Below the pieces are notes generated by a model. It did no database searches and was not told where the DNA came from. It saw nothing but the letters and a program-made list of their open reading frames with translations. The position numbers were made by a program, and so were the translations under genes. From Pelosinus sp. UFO1 (lineage in GTDB: Bacteria; Bacillota; Negativicutes; DSM-13327): a stretch of DNA of 64,000 nt. Of this stretch, positions 38,472-45,963 are shown in pieces. Location: NCBI RefSeq assembly GCF_000725345.1, contig NZ_CP008852.1:1765693-1829692 (forward strand). The letters are read 5' to 3'. Within the stretch, counting starts at the first letter, position 1, and each line of letters opens with the position of its first letter.

Positions 38472-38619
38472 ATGGAAAGCTATAACGCTGCAAGTTTAGC
38501 TATTAAACATCTTGAATATGGAGGAAATAGTAACAAATGTTATTGCAGAAAAAAACAAGAAGATTATAGTTGATGATAATATTAATGTCGGATACGCTAA
38601 CTATAGCCCTGTCAATTAA
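38472..38619 (+). pseudogene. Small gene, possibly frameshifted, co-regulated with KAP
   Basis: AAGGAGG sits 7 bases before ATG 38472. That frame gives only 33 residues (MESYNAASLAIKHLEYGG...), while an overlapping frame from ATG 38518 gives another 33 (MEEIVTNVIAEKNKK...VNVGY-like tail) ending at a terminator. Joining them with one base removed near 38517 makes a smooth protein of about 49 residues. Either a frameshifted small gene or two overlapping ORFs. Function unknown. Confidence 0.5.
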
Positions 38620-38636
38620 GGCAGGGTTATTTTTTA
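38605..38636 (+). terminator. Terminator after small gene
   Basis: Stem GCCCTG/CAGGGT followed by a T6 run. Confidence 0.75.
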
Positions 38637-38706
38637 CTATGTAGAGAATTGAAATAAAATGTAAAAAATGGAAAATATAAACTATCGGGCAAAGGTGGGA
38701 GAAAAT

Positions 38707-39969
38707 ATGTCAGATGAAAAAGAATCAAGTGAAGCAGATAAACCTTTAATTAGAAAAGATTTATTAGATTATGTAGTGAAATTAAATGATAGAGAAATTG
38801 GAAAAACTAAAAATACAGGCTTTACGATTTTAGCATTATTAAGTGCAGTAGGGGCAATTGGTTATAAGATGTTTGAATTTTTTCCGATTTATCAAATTGA
38901 ACAAGAGAGTTTATTAGTAGTATTTACAGCACTTGTTAACTTTGTTTTAGTTGCTTATCGTTTGTGGTTGGATTTATGCAATGAAAATAGTAAAGTTTAT
39001 TTAGCAAATGGAATTAGAAATTATCATTTTTCTATACACTCTATAATGTGGAGTGTAATAATTTTTACAGCTATTTTCTTAAATATAAAATCGAAAGATA
39101 TATTTTTTTATTTCCTTAATCATCAATATACAGTTAACCAATGTTTTATATATGGATATATTTTTGTAATATTATCAAACCCAATTCAATATTTTATATA
39201 TCAAGTAAAAAAGAAAATTAAAAAAGTAAAATATGAAATAACAAATTTACGAATAGATGCGTATAACTTTTGGGTAATTAGTTATATGCAAGTAATTGTA
39301 CCTATAATCTTTTTAGGTATTTTGATAATAAATTTTGATTGTAAAAGTTATTTGTTTTATTTTGACGATTATAATAATTTTTATCTAATTAATTCAAAAG
39401 TTATAAAATTGTCTTGTTTAATATTAGCGATTTGCATTTTAGTTGTTATGAGTATTAGACAATCAATATTTTCACTAACTAATAAATACAGTGAAAGCAT
39501 AGAAAAAAATATAATCGCATCAAATTTATCAATAGATGAAATAAGGGGAAATGTTATAAAACATTTTGGATGTCAGACTCTACACGAATGGATTCAAGAA
39601 CAATATAAATATCAAGAAGAATATAAAACTTGTGTTGATGATGATATAACAAATATCCCAACGTGTCTTAACATGCTGAAATATGAAATTGTAGATAAAA
39701 AAATGAAGCCAAATGAAATATATTTTTATATTATCGAATCAAATATGAAATTAACAAAACATAGAAAAGAGTACGAAAAGAGAACAAAAGAACTGAAATT
39801 GATGTGGGTGCAAGTTGGATTACTTAGTTATGAAGCTAATAAAATTGATGAAATAATTCGTTCATGGGATGCTAATTTTGATTTATTTAAAAACCATGCA
39901 AAATGGTTTGAAGAATCAGTTGAAAATTTATTATTACAACAAACAAACGAACCTCACGACCTGCTATGA
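38707..39969 (+). CDS. Unrecognised polytopic membrane protein
   Basis: 420 residues from an ATG with GGTGGGAG upstream (the longer frame from 38668 lacks a site). A charged N-terminus is followed by about six transmembrane segments between residues 40 and 250, then a 170-residue soluble helical domain rich in Lys/Glu/Tyr. No family recognised. AT-rich like its neighbours; ends inside its own terminator. Position next to the KAP NTPase makes a joint membrane function plausible but unproven. Confidence 0.7.
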   Translation: MSDEKESSEADKPLIRKDLLDYVVKLNDREIGKTKNTGFTILALLSAVGAIGYKMFEFFPIYQIEQESLLVVFTALVNFVLVAYRLWLDLCNENSKVYLANGIRNYHFSIHSIMWSVIIFTAIFLNIKSKDIFFYFLNHQYTVNQCFIYGYIFVILSNPIQYFIYQVKKKIKKVKYEITNLRIDAYNFWVISYMQVIVPIIFLGILIINFDCKSYLFYFDDYNNFYLINSKVIKLSCLILAICILVVMSIRQSIFSLTNKYSESIEKNIIASNLSIDEIRGNVIKHFGCQTLHEWIQEQYKYQEEYKTCVDDDITNIPTCLNMLKYEIVDKKMKPNEIYFYIIESNMKLTKHRKEYEKRTKELKLMWVQVGLLSYEANKIDEIIRSWDANFDLFKNHAKWFEESVENLLLQQTNEPHDLL

Positions 39970-39989
39970 CAGCAGGTCTTTTTCTTTTT
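39958..39989 (+). terminator. Terminator overlapping the stop of the 420-residue gene
   Basis: Perfect stem GACCTGCT/AGCAGGTC, 5-base loop, T-rich tail; the stop codon lies in the loop. Confidence 0.85.
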
Positions 39990-40091
39990 ACTCTAACAAC
40001 AATTTTATCTTTGTTATAATTTCAATATTTCCGATTACATATCACAAAATATGTTAAAATATACCTATCTAAGAACTTAAAGGAGACAAGC

Positions 40092-41111
40092 ATGGATAAA
40101 AAATTAAAAAGATTTTTAAAATATGCATTAGTTACTGCTTGTATATTTCTTGCAATTGGTTGGTATATGCAATACTGTAATAATCCAAATAATTACTTTA
40201 CTATTGCTACACAACAATGGTGGCAGAATGTTTTATTGAATATTGGAGCAGGTTTACTTACAACAATTGCAGTAATATTTTTTTATGACATGGTTCTATT
40301 AAAAAACAGTGAAAAAGATAAAATTTTTAAAAGTCAAATTGCTTTAAATAGTCTATATAAGGTTTTAGATGACCACTTTCGTCATGTTCTATATGCTATG
40401 TATAGGTCATCAGCATTGCAAGAAAAAGAATTTAATTCATTAGATGATTTCTTTTCTGATGAATATTTTAAAGAAATAGAATATCTTGATTTCAATAAAT
40501 CGCCATATTTAAATAAAGATGATGAAAGGCAAGATGAAGTAGAAGAATATAGTTCAATTCCACGTAATTATAAAATTGTTCTTGATTATAATAAGCGACT
40601 TGCTGAATATCTGCTGAATGAAGTGTTAATGGCTTACGGTCAATTCCTTGAAGCTGACATCTCTGAAGTTTTACAAGAAATCAGATTTTCTCCTTTTATA
40701 CTATACTCATATAATTTACCATCATTGACGAAGTGGCATAGTCAATCTTTTTTTAAAATGTTAAGACCTTTAGCAGTTAATGGGAGTATTGCACCAAATG
40801 GATTTGATATAAAAGAAAATGAAGAACTGATTGAGGCATTAAAAAAACACGTTAATTTATTTAAACAAATAGTATCACTTTATAATAAATATGCACCACC
40901 TGAAAAGAAGTTCACTTTTGAAAAAGCATCTAATGGAGTTATAATTGAATGGGGGTGTTGTAGAATAACTAATAAAATTATAACAGGAACAGCTTCTCTA
41001 AGCTTATCTGACGATGAAGCTGATATTAATAAAACAATATTGAAAAAAATTACTAAGATAGAAGAACAACTTAATAAACTAATTACAGAACCAAATGTAA
41101 AATCAGTTTGA
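40092..41111 (+). CDS. Unrecognised membrane protein with large soluble domain
   Basis: 339 residues. Two N-terminal transmembrane segments (about 10-27 and 47-68) are followed by a cytosolic helical region (DDHFRHVLYAMYRSS, YKIVLDYNKRLAEYLLNE) to the end, with a C-terminal coiled coil (ILKKITKIEEQLNKLI). AAAGGAGA precedes the ATG. No family recognised. Followed after 35 bases by another single-anchor protein gene and perhaps cotranscribed with it. Confidence 0.7.
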   Translation: MDKKLKRFLKYALVTACIFLAIGWYMQYCNNPNNYFTIATQQWWQNVLLNIGAGLLTTIAVIFFYDMVLLKNSEKDKIFKSQIALNSLYKVLDDHFRHVLYAMYRSSALQEKEFNSLDDFFSDEYFKEIEYLDFNKSPYLNKDDERQDEVEEYSSIPRNYKIVLDYNKRLAEYLLNEVLMAYGQFLEADISEVLQEIRFSPFILYSYNLPSLTKWHSQSFFKMLRPLAVNGSIAPNGFDIKENEELIEALKKHVNLFKQIVSLYNKYAPPEKKFTFEKASNGVIIEWGCCRITNKIITGTASLSLSDDEADINKTILKKITKIEEQLNKLITEPNVKSV

Positions 41112-41146
41112 TTATTTTAATAAATACAACGAAAAGAAGGTGATTT

Positions 41147-41805
41147 ATGGAAACCTTTGCTCAATGGGTACAAACTTATCAATCAATCATTGTAGTAATT
41201 ATTGGTGTTGTTGGTTGGATAACTAATCATCAACTAAGTTTACGTGCACAAAATAAAAATTTTTTAAATCAACTACATAATACAGCTAGGATAGATATAA
41301 CTTTAAAATTAAGGGAATACCAAGCTTTTTTAATTCTATTATCAAAATTCTATTCATTATTACATGAAACATATAAAAAGAAAGAAATTGATTTTCCTAG
41401 TGATATAGAAAGTTATATTCGCATTCTGCAAAAACGTGATGATAGATGGTCGTTAGTTATGAAAGAGTATCAAATTTTAATTCTGAATTAGAGCAAGCAT
41501 ATAATATATTAAATGAACGTGATTCTAAAATAAAAACTTTTATTAAAATTGGGTTTACTGCAGATGGATTTAATCACAACTTATTTACTAAAATTATTGA
41601 ACAATCTTTAGGGACTTCAATTTTAATCATAGACCAAATATCATTAATTGATGACTTGCTGTTATATTTACAAGAAAAATCCTTTGCAAACATAACAGGA
41701 AAGGCAATTCGTGAAACCAAATCTGATGGTGATAATAGACCCAAATTTATTTATGATGGGAAATTAAAATACGTAGAAGAAAAAGAAGAACACAATGCTC
41801 TTTGA
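41147..41805 (+). pseudogene. Single-anchor membrane protein, frameshifted near 41475
   Basis: The first frame (114 codons, AGAAGGTGATTT upstream) has one transmembrane segment (SIIVVIIGVVGWITN) and a helical stretch. It stops at 41491, where an overlapping frame from 41446 continues with a similar helical, hydrophilic sequence (SELEQAYNILNERDSKIKTF) to 41805. Joining them at the ATTTT run near 41475 gives one protein of about 210 residues. Alternatively two separate ORFs. No family recognised. Confidence 0.55.
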
Positions 41806-41824
41806 GCCATTGTGTTCTTCTTTG
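41784..41824 (+). terminator. Strong hairpin terminator
   Basis: A 14-bp perfect stem (41784-41797 with 41808-41821), extended into the loop by CTC/GAG, flanked by T-rich sequence. Confidence 0.8.
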
Positions 41825-41894
41825 TTAATATACCATAAATTACATGTCATGATATAATATGGTAGAAATCTTAATAATTTGGATGGTGAAATAA

Positions 41895-42647
41895 ATGAGT
41901 TTCCCAAAGAGAATAGATAAAGATTTAAATGATATATCATTAAAAGACAATACATTACAAGGAATAGCAGGTGATAATTTTTTAAAAGATTTATCTACAC
42001 TTGTGACTTCTGCTGTTGTTGACCCTACAGGCATATCTCCTGCTGTTACATTTGCAAGTTTACTATTTAATTTTCGTGGTTCATTACTAAAGGAACGTGA
42101 AATAATGCTTTTTGAAGAATTGAACAGAAATCCTAATATGCTAACAGCAGATGTAATAAAGAAATCCGATTTCCTTCATAAAGCTTTAATTACGTGTCAA
42201 GTTGTAGCTATGACAAACAGGAAGGAAAAAATTATATATCTTGCTAAGTTACTTAAATCATCTACAGTAGAAGAAAATAATATAGGTGTTGATGAATATG
42301 AAGAATATCTTAGTATCATTGCTGACTTATCTTTTCGTGAATTACAGATACTTGCTATTATAGATAAGAATTATATTTTATATCCCGAACCATCTGACCC
42401 AGTTGACGAAGTTCTGACCAAGAATAAAGCGGAGTGGCAAAGTGCATTCTTCCCTAGGGTTAGAAATGAAATTCAAGAATCTCTTGGTGTAAGAAGACAA
42501 GAATTGGATGATATTTTAATAAGAATAAGTCGTTCTGGTTTATATAAGCAATTTGATTACGTAGGAGGACATAATGGAAATGGAACTTTGACACCGTTAT
42601 TCTATCGAATTAAAGAATTAATTCAGCTTAATGATTTCATTCTTTAA
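41895..42647 (+). CDS. Unrecognised soluble protein, last cargo gene
   Basis: 250 residues with GGATGGTGA before the ATG. A Gly/Ala-rich stretch (LVTSAVVDPTGISPAVTFASLLFNFRG, about 38-64) could contact membrane; the rest looks like helical cytosolic protein, with a possible winged-helix-like end (SRSGLYKQFDYVGG). I do not recognise the family. Own promoter likely (TATAAT near 41854). It is separated from the preceding gene by a terminator. Confidence 0.65.
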   Translation: MSFPKRIDKDLNDISLKDNTLQGIAGDNFLKDLSTLVTSAVVDPTGISPAVTFASLLFNFRGSLLKEREIMLFEELNRNPNMLTADVIKKSDFLHKALITCQVVAMTNRKEKIIYLAKLLKSSTVEENNIGVDEYEEYLSIIADLSFRELQILAIIDKNYILYPEPSDPVDEVLTKNKAEWQSAFFPRVRNEIQESLGVRRQELDDILIRISRSGLYKQFDYVGGHNGNGTLTPLFYRIKELIQLNDFIL

Positions 42648-42767
42648 ATTAAAAACTCTTTTAAGAATATTTATTAGCCCAATATTTTATGGGTATTGGG
42701 CTAAGTATGTTGAAAATTAAAACACTTTTAAAATACCTTTCAGATATATGATTTTAATACTTATTTG

Positions 42768-42795
42768 TGTCAGGGGCAGAAGGATTTGAAGCCTC
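42768..42795 (-). repeat. Inverted partial copy of the tRNA-Trp 3' end
   Basis: On the minus strand 24 of 28 bases match the T-arm and acceptor end of tRNA-Trp (core TCCTTCTGCCCCTG). Likely a relic attachment site. Confidence 0.6.
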
Positions 42796-42872
42796 AATCA
42801 ATAGAATTAACTTTACATAAAGTACAACTAAAACTTCAATGTAGGACATGTTTGTTGATGTACTATTTTTTC

Positions 42873-42887
42873 GTTTGGACATATACC
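42873..42887 (+). repeat. 15-bp island-end repeat, right copy
   Basis: Exact match to 35503-35517, with further similarity after a 3-base gap (CTAGT.T.T.TG). Confidence 0.5.
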
Positions 42888-42956
42888 TAGTGTATATGAT
42901 ATAATAATAAGAACAACACATATAGGGTGAAAAGCCAGTAATGACGTGGCTCGAAT

Positions 42957-43039
42957 GCTCCATAGGGGTATAGCTCAATTGGTAGAGTAGCGGTCTCCAA
43001 AACCGTTGGTTGAGGGTTCAAGTCCTTCTGCCCCTGCCA
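42957..43039 (+). repeat. Right 83-bp direct repeat (att-like)
   Basis: Identical to 35368-35450; the match breaks immediately on both sides. Confidence 0.92.
42964..43039 (+). tRNA. tRNA-Trp (CCA), right copy
   Basis: All 76 bases identical to the left copy, so both should be functional if transcribed. Confidence 0.95.
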
Positions 43040-43050
43040 CTCAAACACAC

Positions 43051-43078
43051 AGAATCTCTCATGTCTGAGGGGTTCTTT
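43051..43078 (+). terminator. Terminator after right tRNA-Trp
   Basis: Stem AGAATCTCTC/GAGGGGTTCT (some G-T pairs) plus T7. A near-copy lies at 43953-43981. Confidence 0.75.
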
Positions 43079-43092
43079 TTTTATTTTCCAAG

Positions 43093-43289
43093 TGTATCAT
43101 TACAGAGAATTATGGGAGCATGAGAATTTGGATTTGACAAAGGTCTATGTAAATTTAGCAAATGAGGATATACAAGCAAGTCACGTAATGGCAAGTCCAC
43201 TGGTTAACCTAATGAATAACAAGCGAGTTTCTTTTAGACAACGAAAAAGAACAGGCTTATTATGCCTGCCCTTGTTGTTTATTACCTGA
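43093..43289 (+). pseudogene. C-terminal remnant of a second tyrosine recombinase
   Basis: HENLDLTKVYVNLANEDI and ASPLVNL align with HETLDMTRVYVNLASEDV and ASPLKNL of the integrase at 35557, including the nucleophile Tyr. The preceding SLQRIMG is in another frame, so the relic is also shifted. Everything upstream of it is missing. Confidence 0.8.
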
Positions 43290-43310
43290 GGTATATTATT
43301 CTCTATTTGT

Positions 43311-43853
43311 TTAGTCTTCTTTATTCTGTTTATCTTCGTTTTTAGGTAATTGCTTAGCTGCCGCTGGTTGTAAGTTCAACTGTGACTTGGTTCTTTTAGT
43401 TTGAGTAAATATATCGTCTTGCCACATTTGATAGCCGTAAAGCAGCAACATGTGCATAAAATTAATTAATAATACTTGAAAGCTAGAAATACCGACTAAC
43501 TCGTAAATTCCTCTACTTGGTAAAAATTTGCCCAAAAACAAGAAAGAGAAAACAATGTCAAAAACCACATTGGTAATAATATATAACCAAATTCGACTAT
43601 AAGTAAATTTAAAAATCCACATTGACAACACTGGTAAATTTCCAAAAAAATAAGGAAGCATGTGGTATAAAGGAAACGAAGATTCTCGTACAACCCAAAA
43701 CCCTAACGCAGTTCCAATATCATGAATTATTACTGTTGCGACTATAGCAAGCAAGCCAACTGGCATATAACGTTTAATATCTTCTTTTCTCATAAAAAAC
43801 ATGGTTAGCCAAGGTGCAAAAAACATTGACCACTGTATCAGTTCATTACTCAT
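43311..43853 (-). CDS. CBO0543-type membrane protein
   Basis: 180 residues with five hydrophobic segments and a charged C-terminal tail (TQTKRTKSQ...). The pattern (WSMFFAPWLTMFFMRKEDIKRYMPVG, FYLLP-like PLYHMLPYFFGNLPV) fits the CBO0543 family of endospore-forming Firmicutes, function unknown. AAGGAGAACAGC upstream of the ATG. It lies between two near-identical terminators beyond the island. Confidence 0.65.
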   Translation of the reverse strand: MSNELIQWSMFFAPWLTMFFMRKEDIKRYMPVGLLAIVATVIIHDIGTALGFWVVRESSFPLYHMLPYFFGNLPVLSMWIFKFTYSRIWLYIITNVVFDIVFSFLFLGKFLPSRGIYELVGISSFQVLLINFMHMLLLYGYQMWQDDIFTQTKRTKSQLNLQPAAAKQLPKNEDKQNKED

Positions 43854-44089
43854 AAGCTGTTCTCCTTATCGGAATAAAATTAGTATGTTTCGATAGATTT
43901 TTTTTATACAAATCTAAAAGGTGGTTAACAAGGTATTGCGTCTCAAAACGAAAAGAATCTCTCATGTCAGAGGGATTCTTTTTGTTTTATATGATTAACT
44001 CGTCTAAGCCTATTTTATAGGCAATATAATGAGATGTTTAAGAAATAAAACCAGTACAATTAGAAGGTTTTTACTGTCTCAAATTTTCA
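43854..44089. other. Gene-free stretch containing a duplicated terminator
   Basis: Holds a hairpin at 43953-43981 (AAGAATCTCTC/GAGGGATTCTT plus T5) nearly identical to the one after the right tRNA-Trp. Nothing else recognised. Confidence 0.6.
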
Positions 44090-44148
44090 TTGACAATAGA
44101 CTACGTTTGGGGGATAATAACGACATACCGACTGGTAGGTTTGTCGTT
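44090..44148 (+). promoter_or_regulatory. tetR promoter and TetR operator 1
   Basis: TTGACA (44090-44095), 17 bases, GATAAT (44113-44118), immediately followed by a 30-bp palindrome (44119-44148; arms AACGACA/TGTCGTT, core TACCGACTGGTA). A bound repressor would cover the transcription start. Confidence 0.8.
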
Positions 44149-44174
44149 ATTTTTATGACAAGGTGGATGATATA

Positions 44175-44756
44175 GTGACCAAAGAGAGTATTATCATTGT
44201 AGCGTTGCGCTTATCGCTAACGCGCGGCTATAAGTCGGTTTCACTCATCGATGTTGCGAATGAGATTGGCATTACTAAAGGAGGGATATATCATTATTTC
44301 TCTAGTAAAGATGAGTTATTGCTTGCTGCGCTCCACTTTTCTCTTGATTATTTTGAAAAGAGATATGCTGAATTATTAAGTAATAAGAGTACCCTGCGAG
44401 AAATTTTATACGCCTTATTGGTTGATAACGTATTCGACGAAGATTCTAAGCAATTTATAGGAACAACAGGAGAATGCAACGTAGATCACGTGCACTTTTA
44501 CATTGAAATGATGCAGCGATTTTCTGAGATTCAAGAAAGAGTGCAAAAAATTAATGTGTCAACTTGCGAGGCTTTTGCAAAAAGAATTCAGGTCGCGATG
44601 GATATGGGGGAAATTAAGAGTAATCTTGATAGTTATGCATTAGCAGCCAATGTTATGGCGTTGGTAAATGGTCAAAAATCATTAGGATGTAATTTTCAAT
44701 CTCAAGAGATGCGTAAGCGCATGATGGATTCGATGTGGACATTGATGAATAGTTAG
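44175..44756 (+). CDS. TetR-family repressor of the RND pump
   Basis: 193 residues. N-terminal helix-turn-helix (SLIDVANEIGITKGGIYHYFSSKDELL), then a ligand-binding helical domain. GTG at 44175 has AAGGTGG 8 bases upstream and is preferred over GTG 44163. The same operator core occurs upstream of this gene and of the pump operon, so it most likely represses both. Confidence 0.9.
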   Translation: MTKESIIIVALRLSLTRGYKSVSLIDVANEIGITKGGIYHYFSSKDELLLAALHFSLDYFEKRYAELLSNKSTLREILYALLVDNVFDEDSKQFIGTTGECNVDHVHFYIEMMQRFSEIQERVQKINVSTCEAFAKRIQVAMDMGEIKSNLDSYALAANVMALVNGQKSLGCNFQSQEMRKRMMDSMWTLMNS

Positions 44757-44787
44757 GGCTGATAGAAAGCTCTAATTATTTTTTGAA

Positions 44788-44817
44788 CATAACATACCGA
44801 CTGGTAGGTATGTTATG
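44788..44817 (+). promoter_or_regulatory. TetR operator 2, upstream of RND operon
   Basis: Perfect-arm palindrome CATAACATACC-GACT-GGTAGGTATG..., sharing the core TACCGACTGGTA and flanks with operator 1. Confidence 0.82.
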
Positions 44818-44848
44818 GTTATTTTAGAAGAAACTGGAGGATAGATTA

Positions 44849-45946
44849 ATGAATCGATTGAAAAAAACTAAATTCTGGATTATTCCACTTGTACTTATCG
44901 TTGGGATTACATTAGTATTTCGTAGTGGTGTCTTTGCTAGCAAAGACAAAACGAAAGTTGTTGATAATTCTTTGAGCGTAAAAGTTACAGAAGCGCAGCA
45001 GGTAGATCTGGTGCCTAGCTTGACGTTTACTGGCTCCCTAGAAGGTCAAGTATCGGCAACCGTTAGTGCCAAAATTTCTGGATTAATTGAAGAAGTTTTT
45101 GTTCAAGAGGGGCAACAAGTTAAAGTGGGTGACCCATTGGTAAGACTGGGCACTGTTGAACTTGCAAACGCTGCACGTCAAGCAGGTGATGCTGTAAACA
45201 AGGCACAGGCGAACTATGAATTGGCATTAAATGATTTTAACCGTTATCAAACCTTATATGAAAAAGGTGCGACTTCTGAGCAACAATTAGATAATGCTAA
45301 GGCAAAGCTTAAAACAGCTCAGGCCGACTTATCAAGTGCTACAGCTAACCAAAGCAGCTCCGAACAACAATATAGTTATGGCGTTATTAGCTCACCAGTC
45401 GACGGTCTAGTTGCGAATAAAACAGCTACTGTCGGACAGGTGGTTTCTCCTGGGCTGGCATTGATGACGGTACAAGATATTAATCAGGTTTATGCTGTAG
45501 TTAATGTAGAGCAAAAAGAATTAGGACGTGTGAAAATTGGTCAAAAAGCAAACGTGACCATCGACGCTTATCCTGGTAAAGTTTTTTCAGGCGTAGTTGA
45601 TATTATGAATCCCGAAGCAGGATCAGCCAGTCGTATGTTCCGTGTTAAGATTAAAATTGATAATGCTAGCGGTGAGTTAAAGCCTGGTATGTTTGCTAAA
45701 GTACAATTAACTACAGGTAATAATTATAAAGTTATTACTGTTCCCCAAGCTGCTGTTCTTCAAAAGCAAGGTATCAATTATGTATTTGTTTTAGAAGGCG
45801 GTAAAGCTCTTCGTCATCAAGTTGAAATAGGTGAGATTTCTGAGAACACGATCATCATAAAATCTGGCTTACAGCCGGGTGAACAAGTTATTATAAACAG
45901 CGTAAACCGACTAAATGATGGAGATGCTGTAAAAGTAACGCAGTAG
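44849..45946 (+). CDS. RND efflux periplasmic adaptor (membrane fusion protein)
   Basis: 365 residues. N-terminal membrane anchor (FWIIPLVLIVGITLVF), split lipoyl domain (VSAKISGLIEEVFVQEGQQVKVGDPLVRL and YGVISSPVDGLVANK), intervening coiled-coil hairpin (residues about 105-165), then beta-barrel and membrane-proximal domains. It bridges the inner-membrane pump to an outer-membrane channel. ACTGGAGG before the ATG; 17 bases before the pump gene. No TolC-like gene adjacent. Confidence 0.93.
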   Translation: MNRLKKTKFWIIPLVLIVGITLVFRSGVFASKDKTKVVDNSLSVKVTEAQQVDLVPSLTFTGSLEGQVSATVSAKISGLIEEVFVQEGQQVKVGDPLVRLGTVELANAARQAGDAVNKAQANYELALNDFNRYQTLYEKGATSEQQLDNAKAKLKTAQADLSSATANQSSSEQQYSYGVISSPVDGLVANKTATVGQVVSPGLALMTVQDINQVYAVVNVEQKELGRVKIGQKANVTIDAYPGKVFSGVVDIMNPEAGSASRMFRVKIKIDNASGELKPGMFAKVQLTTGNNYKVITVPQAAVLQKQGINYVFVLEGGKALRHQVEIGEISENTIIIKSGLQPGEQVIINSVNRLNDGDAVKVTQ

Positions 45947-45963
45947 AATAGGGGAAATAGACT

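Larger units (their letters stand above)
42648..42956. other. Right-end gene-free stretch of the island
   Basis: 309 bases without a convincing gene. It holds an inverted fragment resembling the 3' end of tRNA-Trp (42768-42795), a copy of the 15-bp island-end repeat (42873-42887), and a TATAAT (42898-42903 region) that may serve the right tRNA-Trp copy. Confidence 0.6.
35368..43039. mobile_element. Integrated genomic island at tRNA-Trp
   Basis: Bounded by 83-bp identical direct repeats (35368-35450 and 42957-43039), each holding a whole tRNA-Trp. A tyrosine recombinase (frameshifted) lies directly inside the left repeat. The cargo is conspicuously AT-rich compared with the pyr operon and consists of a KAP NTPase, a small gene and membrane proteins, most with a terminator after them. 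No conjugation, replication or phage structural genes are seen, so this is a small integrative island, currently probably immobile. Confidence 0.85.

Noticed and set aside
42754-42978. 74-codon minus-strand frame at the island's right end
   Set aside because: It covers the tRNA-like fragment and AT-rich spacer, has no ribosome site, and no domain.
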